DNA from: Silvania confinis
Lineage (GTDB): Bacteria; Pseudomonadota; Gammaproteobacteria; Enterobacterales; Enterobacteriaceae
Direction: 5' to 3'
Length of the DNA: 64,000 nucleotides
NCBI RefSeq assembly: GCF_025564085.1
Contig: NZ_JAMGZJ010000063.1
Coordinates: 1-64,000 of the forward strand
Shown: one piece after another, positions 50,262 to 63,266 of the stretch
Numbering within the stretch: the first letter of the stretch is position 1
Layout: each line of letters opens with the position of its first letter
Program-made: the position numbers and the translations under genes
Notes under the pieces: model-generated
The model's database searches: none
The model's input: only the letters and a program-made list of their open reading frames with translations
What the model was told of the DNA's origin: nothing

Positions 50262-51364
50262 ATGAAATTTACCGTTGAACGTGAACACTTATTAAAACCG
50301 CTGCAACAGGTGAGTGGCCCATTAGGCGGCCGCCCTACGCTGCCTATTCTCGGTAACCTGCTGCTGCAGGTTGCAGAGGGTACGCTGTCGCTGACCGGTA
50401 CCGATCTTGAGATGGAAATGGTCGCTCGCGTGACGCTGACTCACCCGCATGAAGCGGGCGCGACGACGGTTCCGGCACGTAAGTTGTTTGATATCTGCCG
50501 TGGTCTGCCGGAAGGGGCAGAAATCGCCGTGCAGCTCGAAGGCGATCGGATGCTGGTGCGTTCTGGCCGCAGCCGCTTCTCGCTCTCTACGCTCCCGGCC
50601 ATTGACTTCCCGAATCTGGACGACTGGCAGAGTGAAGTTGAATTCACCCTGCCGCAGGCGACCATGAAACGCCTGATTGAAGCCACCCAGTTCTCGATGG
50701 CGCATCAGGACGTTCGCTACTATTTAAACGGCATGCTGTTTGAAACCGAAGGCGAAGAGCTGCGTACCGTCGCGACCGACGGTCACCGTCTGGCGGTGTG
50801 CTCGATGCCGATTGGCGTCACGCTGCCGAACCATTCGGTGATCGTGCCGCGTAAAGGTGTGATTGAGCTGATGCGTATGCTCGACGGCGGCGAAAACCCG
50901 CTGCGCGTGCAGATTGGCAGCAACAATATCCGCGCCCATGTCGGTGACTTTATCTTTACCTCTAAGCTGGTTGATGGCCGTTTCCCGGATTATCGCCGCG
51001 TGTTGCCGAAGAACCCGGACAAAACGCTGGAAGCGGGCTGTGACATCCTTAAACAGGCGTTTGCCCGTGCGGCGATCCTCTCTAACGAGAAGTTCCGCGG
51101 TGTGCGTCTGTATGTGAGCGAAAACCAGATTAAAATCACCGCTAACAACCCGGAGCAGGAAGAGGCCGAAGAGATCCTCGACGTCACTTACGCTGCGGGC
51201 ACCGAAATGGAAATCGGCTTTAACGTCAGCTACGTGCTGGATGTGCTGAATGCGCTGAAGTGCGAGAACGTTCGCATTCTGCTCACTGACTCCGTTTCAA
51301 GCGTACAGATTGAAGATGCTGCGTCTCAGTCGGCAGCCTATGTTGTTATGCCAATGAGACTGTA

Positions 51365-51365
<1 letters not shown>
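50262..51365 (+). CDS. dnaN: DNA polymerase III sliding clamp (beta subunit)
   Basis: Ring-forming processivity factor, 367 residues, made of three similar domains. The protein-binding cleft residues near the C-terminus ([11 protein letters not shown]) are conserved. Relative to E. coli there is one extra residue near [12 protein letters not shown]. The last A of its stop is the first base of the recF ATG. Confidence 0.98.
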
Positions 51366-54881
<3,516 letters not shown>

Positions 54882-54900
54882 CGTAACCCTCGACGTTGCA

Positions 54901-54935
54901 GGCCCGGTAAGCGTTAGCGCTACCGGGCTTTTCTT
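54901..54935 (+). repeat. REP-type palindrome after gyrB, possible terminator
   Basis: GCCCGGTA...TACCGGGC (54902-54928) around GCGTTAGCGC, followed by TTTTCTTT. It is both REP-like and placed to end gyrB transcription. Confidence 0.72.
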
Positions 54936-55044
54936 TGCCCGCAAAAGAGGAATCCTGCTTCCCCTTTCTATCCCCCTTTTCTTTACTGTTTTTTGAGCGG
55001 AATCGCGTTAGCATGAGGAAAGACTCATTCCAACCGGGGATCCC

Positions 55045-55857
55045 ATGGCTATCAAACTCATTGCAATCGATATGGACGGCACGCTGCTGCTGCCAGACCA
55101 CACCATTTCTCCAGCCGTTAAAAACGCGATTGCTGCTGCGCGTGCGCAGGGCGTAATTGTGGTGCTGTGCACCGGTCGTCCGTACGCAGGCGTGCACAGT
55201 TACCTGAAAGAGCTGCACATGAATGAGCCGGGTGATTACTGCATCACTTACAACGGCGCGCTGGTGCAGAAAGCGGCCGACGGCAGCACGGTGGCGCAAA
55301 CCGCGCTGAGCTATGACGATTACCGGTATCTGGAACAACTCTCCCGCGACGTGGGTTCTCATTTCCACGCACTCGATCGCAACACGCTGTACACCGCCAA
55401 CCGCGATATCAGCTACTACACCGTGCATGAATCTTTCGTTGCCACTATCCCGCTGGTGTTCTGTGAAGCGGATAAAATGGATCCGGCGACCCAGTTCCTG
55501 AAAGTGATGATGATTGATGAGCCAGAGATCCTGGACAAAGCCATTTCCCGCATCCCGGCGGAAGTAAAAGAGAAATATACCGTGCTGAAAAGTGCGCCGT
55601 ACTTCCTCGAAATCCTTGATAAACGCGTCAATAAAGGCACCGGCGTGAAGTCGCTGGCCGATGCTCTGGGGATCGCGCCAGAAGAGATCATGACCCTTGG
55701 CGATCAGGAAAACGACATTGCGATGCTGGAATACGCAGGCTTAGGCGTGGCGATGGAAAACGCGATCCCGTCGGTGAAAGAGGTGGCCAATTTCGTCACC
55801 AAATCTAACCTCGAAGACGGCGTAGCTTACGCGATTGAGAAGTTTGTTCTGCGTTAA
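55045..55857 (+). CDS. yidA: HAD-family sugar phosphatase YidA
   Basis: Cof-type (HAD IIB) phosphatase of 270 residues; the E. coli enzyme hydrolyses erythrose-4-P and other sugar phosphates. Motif I is AIDMDGTLLLPD (Asp9, Asp11), motif II VVLCTGRPYAG, and motif IV GDQENDIAMLEYAG. In E. coli yidB lies next to it; here dgoR follows directly. Confidence 0.95.
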   Translation: MAIKLIAIDMDGTLLLPDHTISPAVKNAIAAARAQGVIVVLCTGRPYAGVHSYLKELHMNEPGDYCITYNGALVQKAADGSTVAQTALSYDDYRYLEQLSRDVGSHFHALDRNTLYTANRDISYYTVHESFVATIPLVFCEADKMDPATQFLKVMMIDEPEILDKAISRIPAEVKEKYTVLKSAPYFLEILDKRVNKGTGVKSLADALGIAPEEIMTLGDQENDIAMLEYAGLGVAMENAIPSVKEVANFVTKSNLEDGVAYAIEKFVLR

Positions 55858-55875
55858 CAGTTCGTGAATTCATCG

Positions 55876-55904
55876 GCCCCGGTTATCAACCGGGGCTTTT
55901 TTTT
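55876..55904 (+). terminator. yidA terminator
   Basis: Stem GCCCCGGTT / AACCGGGGC with an ATC loop, then eight T, 18 bases after the yidA stop. Confidence 0.93.
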
Positions 55905-55942
55905 GCCTTCAGATTATTGAATTGTTCTTTTTGTGATCTGGA

Positions 55943-55974
55943 TTGTAGTACAACACATATAAGTTGTACTACAT
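55943..55974. promoter_or_regulatory. DgoR operator of the dgo operon
   Basis: Perfect 11-bp inverted repeat TGTAGTACAAC (55944-55954) and GTTGTACTACA (55963-55973), with an 8-bp A/T spacer. Each arm contains the DgoR-type half TTGTAGTACAA or TTGTACTACA. It lies about 110 bases upstream of dgoR, fitting autorepression of dgoRKADT. Confidence 0.82.
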
Positions 55975-56082
55975 TGCGACCATAGCATTAACGAATGACT
56001 TCACGTTTGTACTGCAAAAGTGAGGTGAAATTCAGCGGTCGCGGTAAAGTAGGGATGGACACACAGAGCACAAGGACTCTCC

Positions 56083-56772
56083 ATGACTCTCAATAAAACC
56101 GATCGCATCGTCATCACCCTGGGAACCCAGATTGTTGGCGGTAAATATGTTCCCGGCTCGCCGCTCCCTGCAGAGGCGGAGCTGTGTGAAGAGTTCGAAA
56201 CGTCGCGCAACATCATTCGGGAAGTATTCCGCTCGCTGATGGCGAAGCGGCTGATAGAAATGAAGCGTTATCGTGGCGCCTTTGTCGCCCCACGTAACCA
56301 GTGGAACTACCTCGATACCGATGTGCTGCAGTGGGTGCTGGAAAACGACTATGACCCACGGCTGATCGGCGCCATGAGCGAGGTGCGAAATCTGGTCGAG
56401 CCGGCGATAGCCCGCTGGGCAGCAGAGCGCGCAACCTCTGGCGATCTGGCACACATTGAGGCGGCGCTCAACGACATGATCGCCAATAACCAGGATCGCG
56501 ATGCCTTTAACGAAGCGGATATCCGCTATCACGAGGCGGTGCTGCAGTCGGTGCATAATCCGGTGCTGCAGCAGCTCAGCATCGCGATCAGCTCGCTCCA
56601 GCGAGCAGTATTTGAACGAACCTGGATGGGTGATGAGGCCAACATGCCGAAGACGCTCCAGGAACATAAAGCGCTGTTCGATGCGATACGGCATCAGGAC
56701 AGCGATGCGGCAGAGCAGGCGGCGTTAACCATGATCGCCAGCTCAACACGAAGGTTGAAGGAAATCACATGA
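56083..56772 (+). CDS. dgoR: D-galactonate operon repressor DgoR
   Basis: FadR-type GntR regulator of 229 residues; in E. coli it represses the dgo genes until D-galactonate binds. The winged helix-turn-helix is at about 10-75 (CEEFETSRNIIREVFRSLMAKRLIEMKRYRG) and an FCD domain follows. The stop overlaps the dgoK start (ATGA). It resembles YieP at the other end of the window in domain layout only. Confidence 0.95.
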   Translation: MTLNKTDRIVITLGTQIVGGKYVPGSPLPAEAELCEEFETSRNIIREVFRSLMAKRLIEMKRYRGAFVAPRNQWNYLDTDVLQWVLENDYDPRLIGAMSEVRNLVEPAIARWAAERATSGDLAHIEAALNDMIANNQDRDAFNEADIRYHEAVLQSVHNPVLQQLSIAISSLQRAVFERTWMGDEANMPKTLQEHKALFDAIRHQDSDAAEQAALTMIASSTRRLKEIT

Positions 56773-57647
56773 CATCTCGCTACATCGCTATTGACTGGGG
56801 ATCGACCAATTTGCGCGCCTGGCTTTATCAGGGCGACAAATGCCTGGAGAGCAGGCAATCGGAAGCAGGCGTTACGCGTCTGAACGGTAAGTCCCCGGAA
56901 GCGGTGTTAGCAGAAGTGACTCAGGGCTGGCGCCAGGGCGCCACGCCGGTGGTGATGGCGGGAATGGTCGGCAGCAATGTCGGCTGGAAAGTGGCACCTT
57001 ATCTGCCGGTTCCTGCCCATTTCTCTGCCATTGGCGAACAGTTAACGTCCGTTGGCGACAATATCTGGATCATTCCGGGTCTTAGCGTCTCTCGTGACGA
57101 CAACCACAATGTGATGCGCGGCGAAGAGACGCAGCTGCTCGGCGCGCGCACCCTTTCCCCCTCTTCGGTGTATGTGATGCCTGGAACGCACTGCAAATGG
57201 GTGCGTGCCGATGCTGACCAGATCCACGATTTTCGCACGGTGATGACCGGTGAGCTGCACCATCTGCTCCTGAATCATTCGCTGGTTGGCGCAGGATTGC
57301 CGGAGCAGGAAAGCGCTGCAGAGGTCTTCTGTGCCGGGCTTGAGCGCGGTCTCGCCTCGCCTGATGTTCTGCCGAAACTGTTTGAAGTTCGCGCCTCACA
57401 CGTGCTGGGAAGCCTCCCGCGTGAGCAGGTCGGCGAGTTTTTATCGGGCCTGCTGATTGGCGCTGAAGTCGCCAGTATGCGCGACTTTGTTGCGGGTGAG
57501 CAGGCCATCACCATTGTTGCAGGCTCCTCGTTGACGTCGCGCTATCAGCAGGCGTTTCGCGCCGCCGGGCGTGACGTGGCGACGGTGGCCGGTGACACGG
57601 CATTTCAGGCAGGTATAAGGAGCATCGCTCATGCAGTGGCAAACTAA
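56769..57647 (+). CDS. dgoK: 2-dehydro-3-deoxygalactonokinase
   Basis: Phosphorylates 2-keto-3-deoxygalactonate with ATP. It has 292 residues, ASKHA-like sugar kinase. The N-terminal phosphate loop is IDWGSTNLRAW, and the central MPGTHCKWV is typical of DgoK. It overlaps dgoR by 4 bases and dgoA by 17 bases. Confidence 0.96.
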   Translation: MTSRYIAIDWGSTNLRAWLYQGDKCLESRQSEAGVTRLNGKSPEAVLAEVTQGWRQGATPVVMAGMVGSNVGWKVAPYLPVPAHFSAIGEQLTSVGDNIWIIPGLSVSRDDNHNVMRGEETQLLGARTLSPSSVYVMPGTHCKWVRADADQIHDFRTVMTGELHHLLLNHSLVGAGLPEQESAAEVFCAGLERGLASPDVLPKLFEVRASHVLGSLPREQVGEFLSGLLIGAEVASMRDFVAGEQAITIVAGSSLTSRYQQAFRAAGRDVATVAGDTAFQAGIRSIAHAVAN

Positions 57648-58248
57648 ACTCCCGCTGATCGCAATTCTGCGCGGCATCACCCCCGACGAAGCATTGGCCC
57701 ACGTTGGCGCAGTGATCGACGCCGGGTTCGACGCGGTTGAAATCCCGCTCAACTCCCCCGAATGGGAGAAAAGCATTCCCGCCGTGGTGGATGCTTTTGG
57801 CGATAAAGCGCTGATTGGCGCGGGCACCGTACTGAAGCCGGAGCAGGTGGATCAGCTCGCCAGCATGGGCTGCAAGCTCATTGTTACGCCTAATATTCAG
57901 CCAGAGGTGATCCGTCGCGCGGTGGCGCATGGCATGACCGTCTGCCCGGGTTGCGCCACGGCCACCGAAGCCTTTACTGCTCTCGATGCAGGTTCGCAGG
58001 CGTTAAAAATATTCCCGTCTTCGGCCTTCGGCCCGGATTACATCAAAGCGCTGAAAGCCGTGCTTCCTGCGGATGTTCCGGTCTTTGCCGTCGGCGGCGT
58101 CACGCCAGAAAACCTGGCGCAATGGATTGAGGCAGGCTGTGTGGGTGCCGGACTGGGCAGCGATCTGTATCGCGCCGGGCAGTCGGTTGAACGTACCGCT
58201 CAGCAGGCTGCGGCATTTGTTAAGGCATATCGAGAGGCAGTGAAATGA
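57631..58248 (+). CDS. dgoA: 2-dehydro-3-deoxy-6-phosphogalactonate aldolase
   Basis: Class I aldolase splitting KDPGal into pyruvate and glyceraldehyde 3-P. It has 205 residues, a KDPG-aldolase-type TIM barrel. The catalytic Glu lies in [10 protein letters not shown] and the Schiff-base Lys in [18 protein letters not shown]. Its start lies inside dgoK, and its end overlaps dgoD by 4 bases. It is not fused to dgoD. Confidence 0.96.
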   Translation: MQWQTKLPLIAILRGITPDEALAHVGAVIDAGFDAVEIPLNSPEWEKSIPAVVDAFGDKALIGAGTVLKPEQVDQLASMGCKLIVTPNIQPEVIRRAVAHGMTVCPGCATATEAFTALDAGSQALKIFPSSAFGPDYIKALKAVLPADVPVFAVGGVTPENLAQWIEAGCVGAGLGSDLYRAGQSVERTAQQAAAFVKAYREAVK

Positions 58249-59393
58249 AAATTACCAACATCACCACGTACCGTTTACCTCCGCGCTGGATGTTCCTGAA
58301 AATCGAAACCGACGAAGGCGTGGTTGGCTGGGGCGAACCGGTGATTGAAGGCCGCGCGCGCACCGTCGAAGCGGCAGTCCATGAGCTGAGTGAATACCTG
58401 ATTGGTCAGGATCCGGCCCGCATCAATGACCTGTGGCAGGTGATGTACCGCGCTGGCTTTTACCGTGGCGGCCCGATCCTGATGAGCGCTATCGCCGGTA
58501 TCGATCAGGCACTGTGGGATATCAAAGGCAAAGTCCTCAATGCCCCGGTCTGGCAACTGATGGGCGGGCTGGTACGTGACAAAATCAAGGCGTACAGCTG
58601 GGTCGGCGGCGACCGTCCGGCAGAAGTGATCGACGGCATCCAGAAGCTGCGTGAGATCGGTTTTGACACCTTCAAGCTGAACGGCTGTGAAGAGATGGGC
58701 ATCATCGACAATTCTCGCGCGATAGACCGGGCGGTGAATACCGTGGCGCAGATCCGTGAAGCCTTCGGCAACGACATTGAGTTTGGTCTCGATTTCCATG
58801 GTCGCGTCAGCGCGCCGATGGCGAAAGTGCTGATCAAAGAGCTGGAACAATATCGTCCGCTGTTTATCGAAGAGCCGGTGCTGGCCGAGCAGGCGGAGTA
58901 CTACCCGAAACTGGCGGAGCAGACCCATATTCCTATTGCTGCGGGTGAGCGTATGTTCTCGCGCTTTGAGTTCAAACGCGTGCTTGAAGCGGGCGGTATC
59001 GCCATTCTGCAGCCGGATCTCTCCCACGCAGGCGGGATCACCGAATGCTACAAAATTGCCGGAATGGCAGAGGCCTATGACGTGGCGCTGGCCCCACATT
59101 GCCCGCTGGGACCGATCGCGCTGGCTGCTTGCCTGCACGTGGACTTTGTTTCCCGCAATGCCGTGTTCCAGGAACAGAGCATGGGGATTCACTATAACAA
59201 GGGCGCGGAGCTGCTCGACTTTGTGAAAAACAAAGAAGATTTCAATATGGAAGGCGGTTTCTTTAAACCGTTAATGAAGCCGGGCCTTGGCGTGGATATC
59301 GACGAAGCCAAAGTTATCGAGCTGAGTAAAAATGCGCCGGACTGGCGTAATCCGCTGTGGCGTCATGAGGATGGCTCTGTAGCCGAATGGTGA
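58245..59393 (+). CDS. dgoD: D-galactonate dehydratase
   Basis: Converts D-galactonate to 2-keto-3-deoxygalactonate. It has 382 residues, enolase superfamily. Mg ligands are Asp183 (GLDFHG), the Glu in FIEEPVL and the Glu in AAGERMF. The acid/base His185 follows Asp183, and a second histidine is in LAPHCPLGP. Length and motifs match the E. coli enzyme. Confidence 0.97.
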   Translation: MKITNITTYRLPPRWMFLKIETDEGVVGWGEPVIEGRARTVEAAVHELSEYLIGQDPARINDLWQVMYRAGFYRGGPILMSAIAGIDQALWDIKGKVLNAPVWQLMGGLVRDKIKAYSWVGGDRPAEVIDGIQKLREIGFDTFKLNGCEEMGIIDNSRAIDRAVNTVAQIREAFGNDIEFGLDFHGRVSAPMAKVLIKELEQYRPLFIEEPVLAEQAEYYPKLAEQTHIPIAAGERMFSRFEFKRVLEAGGIAILQPDLSHAGGITECYKIAGMAEAYDVALAPHCPLGPIALAACLHVDFVSRNAVFQEQSMGIHYNKGAELLDFVKNKEDFNMEGGFFKPLMKPGLGVDIDEAKVIELSKNAPDWRNPLWRHEDGSVAEW

Positions 59394-59399
59394 TGTCCG

Positions 59400-59520
59400 T
59401 CATACTTCGCGCCGCAGGTGCGTTGGCTGCGATTGCGCACCCCAGTCACTTACTTATGTAAGCTCCTGGGGATTTGCAATCTTGCCGCCTTCCTGCGACG
59501 CGAATTATTTAGGACATCCA
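59400..59520. other. Hairpin-bearing spacer between dgoD and dgoT
   Basis: The 214-bp dgoD-dgoT gap has an imperfect inverted repeat around 59440-59472 (CCCCAG..CTTAC / GTAAG..CCTGGGG) within a G/C-rich segment containing TTCGCGCCGCAGGTGCG and CTTGCCGCCTTCCTGCG. It looks like a dispersed intergenic element of enteric bacteria rather than a gene. No long frame or U-tract terminator is present. Confidence 0.5.
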
Positions 59521-59607
59521 TCTCTATAAAAAATCAAATACACCCTCTGTAATTTACAGGGCATGGTGAGTGGCCTCGCTATGCCCAAAATCTGGAGACA
59601 GATTGCG

Positions 59608-60900
59608 ATGGATATTCCAGTTACTACTGCAAAAACGGGGCGTCGCCGTTACCTGACGCTGGTTATGATCTTTATTACGGTGGTCATCTGCTATGTTGAC
59701 CGCGCCAACCTGGCCGTGGCATCGGTCCATATTCAGGAAGAATTTGGCATCACCAAAGCGGAGATGGGTTACGTCTTCTCGGCGTTTGCCTGGCTTTATA
59801 CGCTCTGTCAGATCCCCGGCGGCTGGTTCCTGGACCGTATGGGCTCACGCCTGACCTATTTTATCGCCATCCTCGGCTGGTCTGTGGCGACCCTGTTCCA
59901 GGGTTTTGCTACCGGGCTGATGTCGCTGATTGGCCTGCGCGCCATCACCGGGATATTCGAAGCGCCGGCCTTCCCGACCAACAACCGCATGGTGACCAGC
60001 TGGTTCCCGGAGCATGAGCGAGCTTCTGCCGTCGGGTTCTACACCTCCGGTCAGTTTGTCGGCCTCGCGTTCCTGACGCCGCTGCTGATCTGGATCCAGG
60101 AGCTGCTGAGCTGGCACTGGGTGTTTATCGTTACCGGCGGGATCGGCATTATCTGGTCGTTTATCTGGATTAAAGTGTATCAGCCGCCGCGTCTGACCAA
60201 AGGCATCAGCACAGCCGAGCTGGACTACATCCGCGACGGTGGTGGCCTGGTGGATGGCGATGCGCCGGTGAAAAAAGAGGCGCGTCAGCCGCTGACCAAA
60301 GCCGACTGGAAGCTGGTGTTCCACCGTAAGCTGGTGGGCGTTTATCTGGGGCAGTTTGCGGTTACCTCGACGCTGTGGTTCTTCCTGACCTGGTTCCCTA
60401 ACTACCTGACGCAGGAGAAAGGCATTACCGCGTTGAAAGCGGGCTTTATGACCACGGTGCCGTTCCTGGCCGCGTTCGTTGGCGTACTGCTTTCCGGTTG
60501 GCTGGCGGACAAGCTGGTGAAAAAGGGCTACTCCCTCGGCATTGCGCGTAAAACACCGATTATCTGCGGGCTGCTAATCTCCACCTGCATCATGGGGGCG
60601 AACTACACCAACGATCCGGTGTGGATTATGACCCTGATGGCGGTTGCCTTCTTCGGTAATGGCTTTGCCTCAATTACCTGGTCACTGGTGTCGTCGCTGG
60701 CGCCGATGCGTCTGATCGGCTTGACCGGTGGGGTGTTTAACTTCGTTGGTGGACTGGGTGGGATCACCGTTCCGCTGGTGATTGGTTATCTGGCGCAGGA
60801 CTATGGTTTCGGCCCGGCGCTGGTCTACATCTCCGCGGTGGCCCTGCTTGGCGCGCTCTCCTATATCCTGCTGGTGGGCGACGTCAAACGGGTAGGCTAA
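59608..60900 (+). CDS. dgoT: D-galactonate:H+ symporter DgoT
   Basis: MFS transporter of the anion:cation symporter family in the inner membrane, 430 residues, 12 membrane segments. Helix 1 carries [10 protein letters not shown] and the motif A region is [11 protein letters not shown]. The ATG at 59608 ([15 protein letters not shown]) matches the E. coli start; 15 upstream codons are excluded. It is probably transcribed with dgoRKAD. Confidence 0.96.
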   Translation: MDIPVTTAKTGRRRYLTLVMIFITVVICYVDRANLAVASVHIQEEFGITKAEMGYVFSAFAWLYTLCQIPGGWFLDRMGSRLTYFIAILGWSVATLFQGFATGLMSLIGLRAITGIFEAPAFPTNNRMVTSWFPEHERASAVGFYTSGQFVGLAFLTPLLIWIQELLSWHWVFIVTGGIGIIWSFIWIKVYQPPRLTKGISTAELDYIRDGGGLVDGDAPVKKEARQPLTKADWKLVFHRKLVGVYLGQFAVTSTLWFFLTWFPNYLTQEKGITALKAGFMTTVPFLAAFVGVLLSGWLADKLVKKGYSLGIARKTPIICGLLISTCIMGANYTNDPVWIMTLMAVAFFGNGFASITWSLVSSLAPMRLIGLTGGVFNFVGGLGGITVPLVIGYLAQDYGFGPALVYISAVALLGALSYILLVGDVKRVG

Positions 60901-60914
60901 TCTCCTGCATTGCT

Positions 60915-60947
60915 ATACCCTGATGCGACATCCGCGCATCAGGGTAT
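60915..60947 (+). promoter_or_regulatory. Perfect 13-bp hairpin covering the yidR ribosome-binding site
   Basis: Arms ATACCCTGATGCG (60915-60927) and CGCATCAGGGTAT (60935-60947) with a 7-base loop. The only ribosome-binding-like sequence for yidR, AGGG (60941-60944), is inside the 3' arm, 7 bases before the ATG at 60952. It could serve as a dgoT 3' end or as a translational gate for yidR. There is no U-tract. Confidence 0.7.
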
Positions 60948-60951
60948 CCTC

Positions 60952-62178
60952 ATGAAACAAATCACCTTCGCTCCTCGCCACCACCAGTTAACCAACACCC
61001 GTACCTGGACTGCCGACAGCCGCTGGCTGGCGTTTGACGTCCGTCCGTCCGGGGCGTCATTTACCGGCGAAACCATTGAGCGTGTCAATGTTGAAAGCGG
61101 CGACGTCGAGGTGATTTATCGCGCCACTCATGGTGCGCACGTCGGTGTAGTGACCGTCCATCCTGCCGATGACAGGTACGTGTTTATTCGCGGCCCGCAA
61201 TTCCCGGATGCGGACTGGCAATATGATTTTCACCATCGTCAGGGCGTCATTGCCGCTCAGGGTCAGGTGCGCAATCTTGATGCGATGGATATCACCGAAC
61301 CCTTCACCCCGGGCGCGCTGCGCGGCGGCAGCCATGTCCATGTCTTCAGTCCTGACGGGCAGTTTGTTAGCTTTACCTATAATGACCATGTGTTGCACAC
61401 CCTGGATCCGAAACGGGATTTACGCAACGTGGGCGTTGCCGCGCCCTTTGGGCCGGTGACGCCTGCCGGCCATCATCCACGTGAATATGCCGGAACACAC
61501 TGGAGCGTGCTGGTCAGCCGCACGACACCGGAGCCGACGCCAGGCAGCGATGAGATCAACCGCGCCTATGAAGAGGGCTGGGTTGGCAACGACCGGCTGG
61601 CCTTTATCGGCGACACCCTGTCGGTGGGTGGTGAGAAAGTGCCGGAACTGTTTATTGTCGATCTCCCGCAGGATGAGCAGGGCTGGAAACGGGCGGGCAA
61701 CGCGCCGCTCGAGGGCACTTCTGCGAGCCTGCCCGCACCGCCAGCAGGTGTTGCACAGCGCCGGTTAACCTTTACCCACGATGCCCGCTTCCCGGGATTG
61801 CTGAACGCGCCGCGCCACTGGGTACGCAGCAATCCGCAGGCGAGCGCGATCGCATTTTTGCTGCGTGACGATAAAGGCGTGGTGCAGATTTGGCTGATTG
61901 CACCGGACGGCAGCCAGCTCCGTCAACTGACGCATAACGAGAGTGACATTCAGTCGGCCTTTAACTGGCATCCGGCGGGGCATTCACTGGGGTTTGTGCT
62001 GGATAATCGTATTGCGCGCTGCGATGCAACATCGGGGACGGTGACGTATCTGACGTCCGATCATGGCAATCCACCGTCCGGTGATGCTGTGGTCTGGTCC
62101 CCGGATGGACGTTATCTGGCCTGGATGGAAGAGGTCGACGGTTTCCGCCAGCTGTGGGTGACGGAGACCGGGCAGTAA
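60952..62178 (+). CDS. yidR: DUF3748 beta-propeller-like protein YidR
   Basis: 408-residue protein matching E. coli YidR, of unknown function. It shows TolB/WD-like repeats (for example HVHVFSPDGQFVSFTYNDHV, VVWSPDGRYLAWMEE), suggesting a six- or seven-bladed beta-propeller. No clear signal peptide is seen at the chosen ATG. An upstream TTG (60910) in frame would read through a stem-loop and is rejected. Its stop directly abuts that of the convergent yidQ. It may share a transcript with dgoT, 51 bases upstream. Confidence 0.9.
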   Translation: MKQITFAPRHHQLTNTRTWTADSRWLAFDVRPSGASFTGETIERVNVESGDVEVIYRATHGAHVGVVTVHPADDRYVFIRGPQFPDADWQYDFHHRQGVIAAQGQVRNLDAMDITEPFTPGALRGGSHVHVFSPDGQFVSFTYNDHVLHTLDPKRDLRNVGVAAPFGPVTPAGHHPREYAGTHWSVLVSRTTPEPTPGSDEINRAYEEGWVGNDRLAFIGDTLSVGGEKVPELFIVDLPQDEQGWKRAGNAPLEGTSASLPAPPAGVAQRRLTFTHDARFPGLLNAPRHWVRSNPQASAIAFLLRDDKGVVQIWLIAPDGSQLRQLTHNESDIQSAFNWHPAGHSLGFVLDNRIARCDATSGTVTYLTSDHGNPPSGDAVVWSPDGRYLAWMEEVDGFRQLWVTETGQ

Positions 62179-62508
62179 CTAGCGGGCGGGCATGTCAGCG
62201 GGCGGGATCACGGCGTTGGTTGCCAGCGTCTCCTGCTCGCTTTGCTCCACGCGGGAGCGCACGGATTTATCGGTGCGGAACAGATCCCACGGCAGCAGGA
62301 GCGTGTCGACAACGGCGGTAAACGGCATATCCAGCATCACCAGGGATTTGGTGCCCCAGTTCGTGCCGTCATCTGTCAGCATGTTCGCGCTGGCGCGCGT
62401 TCCAGGATATGTTCCTTCTTTGCCGCCAGTGTGAGACATCACGCTCGAACACCCGCAAAGCACAACTGCTGCGCTGAACGTCGTCAGCTTTATCAGAACA
62501 TTTTTCAT
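62179..62508 (-). CDS. yidQ: Lipoprotein YidQ (DUF1375)
   Basis: Predicted lipoprotein of 109 residues. The signal peptide ends in the lipobox LCGC, with the lipidated cysteine near residue 20, followed by SSVMSHTGG. The middle contains the family stretch MLDMPFTAVVDTLLLPWDLF. Its function is unknown. It is divergent from ibpA and tail-to-tail with yidR with no spacer. Confidence 0.9.
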   Translation of the reverse strand: MKNVLIKLTTFSAAVVLCGCSSVMSHTGGKEGTYPGTRASANMLTDDGTNWGTKSLVMLDMPFTAVVDTLLLPWDLFRTDKSVRSRVEQSEQETLATNAVIPPADMPAR

Positions 62509-62689
62509 TATTTGTCAGTCATCATCAATGGCTCGGGACCGGCCTGCTCCCCGGTTTATAACGGGCCATGCTCAAAATGAATAGTTGAAAAGTACCGCTC
62601 TGTGGCACCCATCGCATTTTAACCCTTTGTGCTGTAGACCCAGTCTATGCCAGTCACTGCAAAGTGCAAAAATTTCTCGTTAACCTGCT

Positions 62690-62717
62690 CTTGAAAAGAT
62701 CGGAATCAGACCCATTT
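62690..62717 (+). promoter_or_regulatory. Sigma-32 heat-shock promoter of ibpAB
   Basis: CTTGAAA (62690-62696), 14-bp spacer, CCCATTT (62711-62717): an exact fit to the sigma-32 consensus. The transcript should begin near 62724, giving a leader of about 95-100 bases to ibpA. Confidence 0.93.
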
Positions 62718-62729
62718 TAGAGGAGTATC

Positions 62730-62822
62730 CATGAACAAACGCGCCTGATGGGTGTTTGGGATACACCAGCCTGTCCACGGTGGAAGGCGACAATTCTTGC
62801 TGATTTCAGGAGTATTAACTGT
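62730..62822 (+). promoter_or_regulatory. ROSE-type RNA thermometer in the ibpA leader
   Basis: The leader ends in CTTGCTGATTTCAGGAG (62796-62812), where CTTGC pairs with the GGAG ribosome-binding site, leaving a bulged G, around a CTG-ATTT-CAG stem-loop. This is the conserved 3' hairpin of ROSE elements that melts on heating. Upstream inverted repeats (GGTG..CACC, CCACGGTGG) give further stems. A five-codon frame ATGAACAAACGCGCCTGA starts at 62731. Confidence 0.88.
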
Positions 62823-63233
62823 ATGCGTAACTTCGATCTTTCTCCGCTTTATCGTTCAGCCATTGGCTTTGATCGTCTGTTTAATCATTTAGAAAATAAC
62901 CAAAGCCAGAGCAACGGCTATCCGCCATACAACGTTGAATTGGTTGACGAAAACCACTATCGCATTGCGATTGCCGTGGCCGGTTTCGCTGAAAGCGAAC
63001 TGGAGATCACTGCCCAGGATAACCTGCTGGTGGTGAAAGGCGCGCACGCGGGCGAGCAGAAAGAACGTACCTACCTCTATCAGGGCATCGCGGAACGTAA
63101 CTTTGAACGTAAGTTCCAGTTAGCCGAGAACATTCACGTTCACGGTGCGAACCTGGTGAACGGCCTGCTGTATGTCGATCTGGAACGTGTGATTCCGGAA
63201 GCGCAAAAACCGCGCCGTATCGAAATTAATTAA
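62823..63233 (+). CDS. ibpA: Small heat-shock protein IbpA
   Basis: Holdase that coats aggregating proteins with IbpB for later refolding by DnaK/ClpB. It has 136 residues, one fewer than E. coli (a Gly missing in [10 protein letters not shown]). The alpha-crystallin domain spans about 38-125, and the C-terminal IEI motif is in RRIEIN. The ATG at 62823 is fixed by the ROSE-controlled site; the frame open upstream is part of the leader. Confidence 0.97.
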   Translation: MRNFDLSPLYRSAIGFDRLFNHLENNQSQSNGYPPYNVELVDENHYRIAIAVAGFAESELEITAQDNLLVVKGAHAGEQKERTYLYQGIAERNFERKFQLAENIHVHGANLVNGLLYVDLERVIPEAQKPRRIEIN

Positions 63234-63266
63234 TTGCCGGGTCGCTGCGGCGGCCCAGACTGAATG

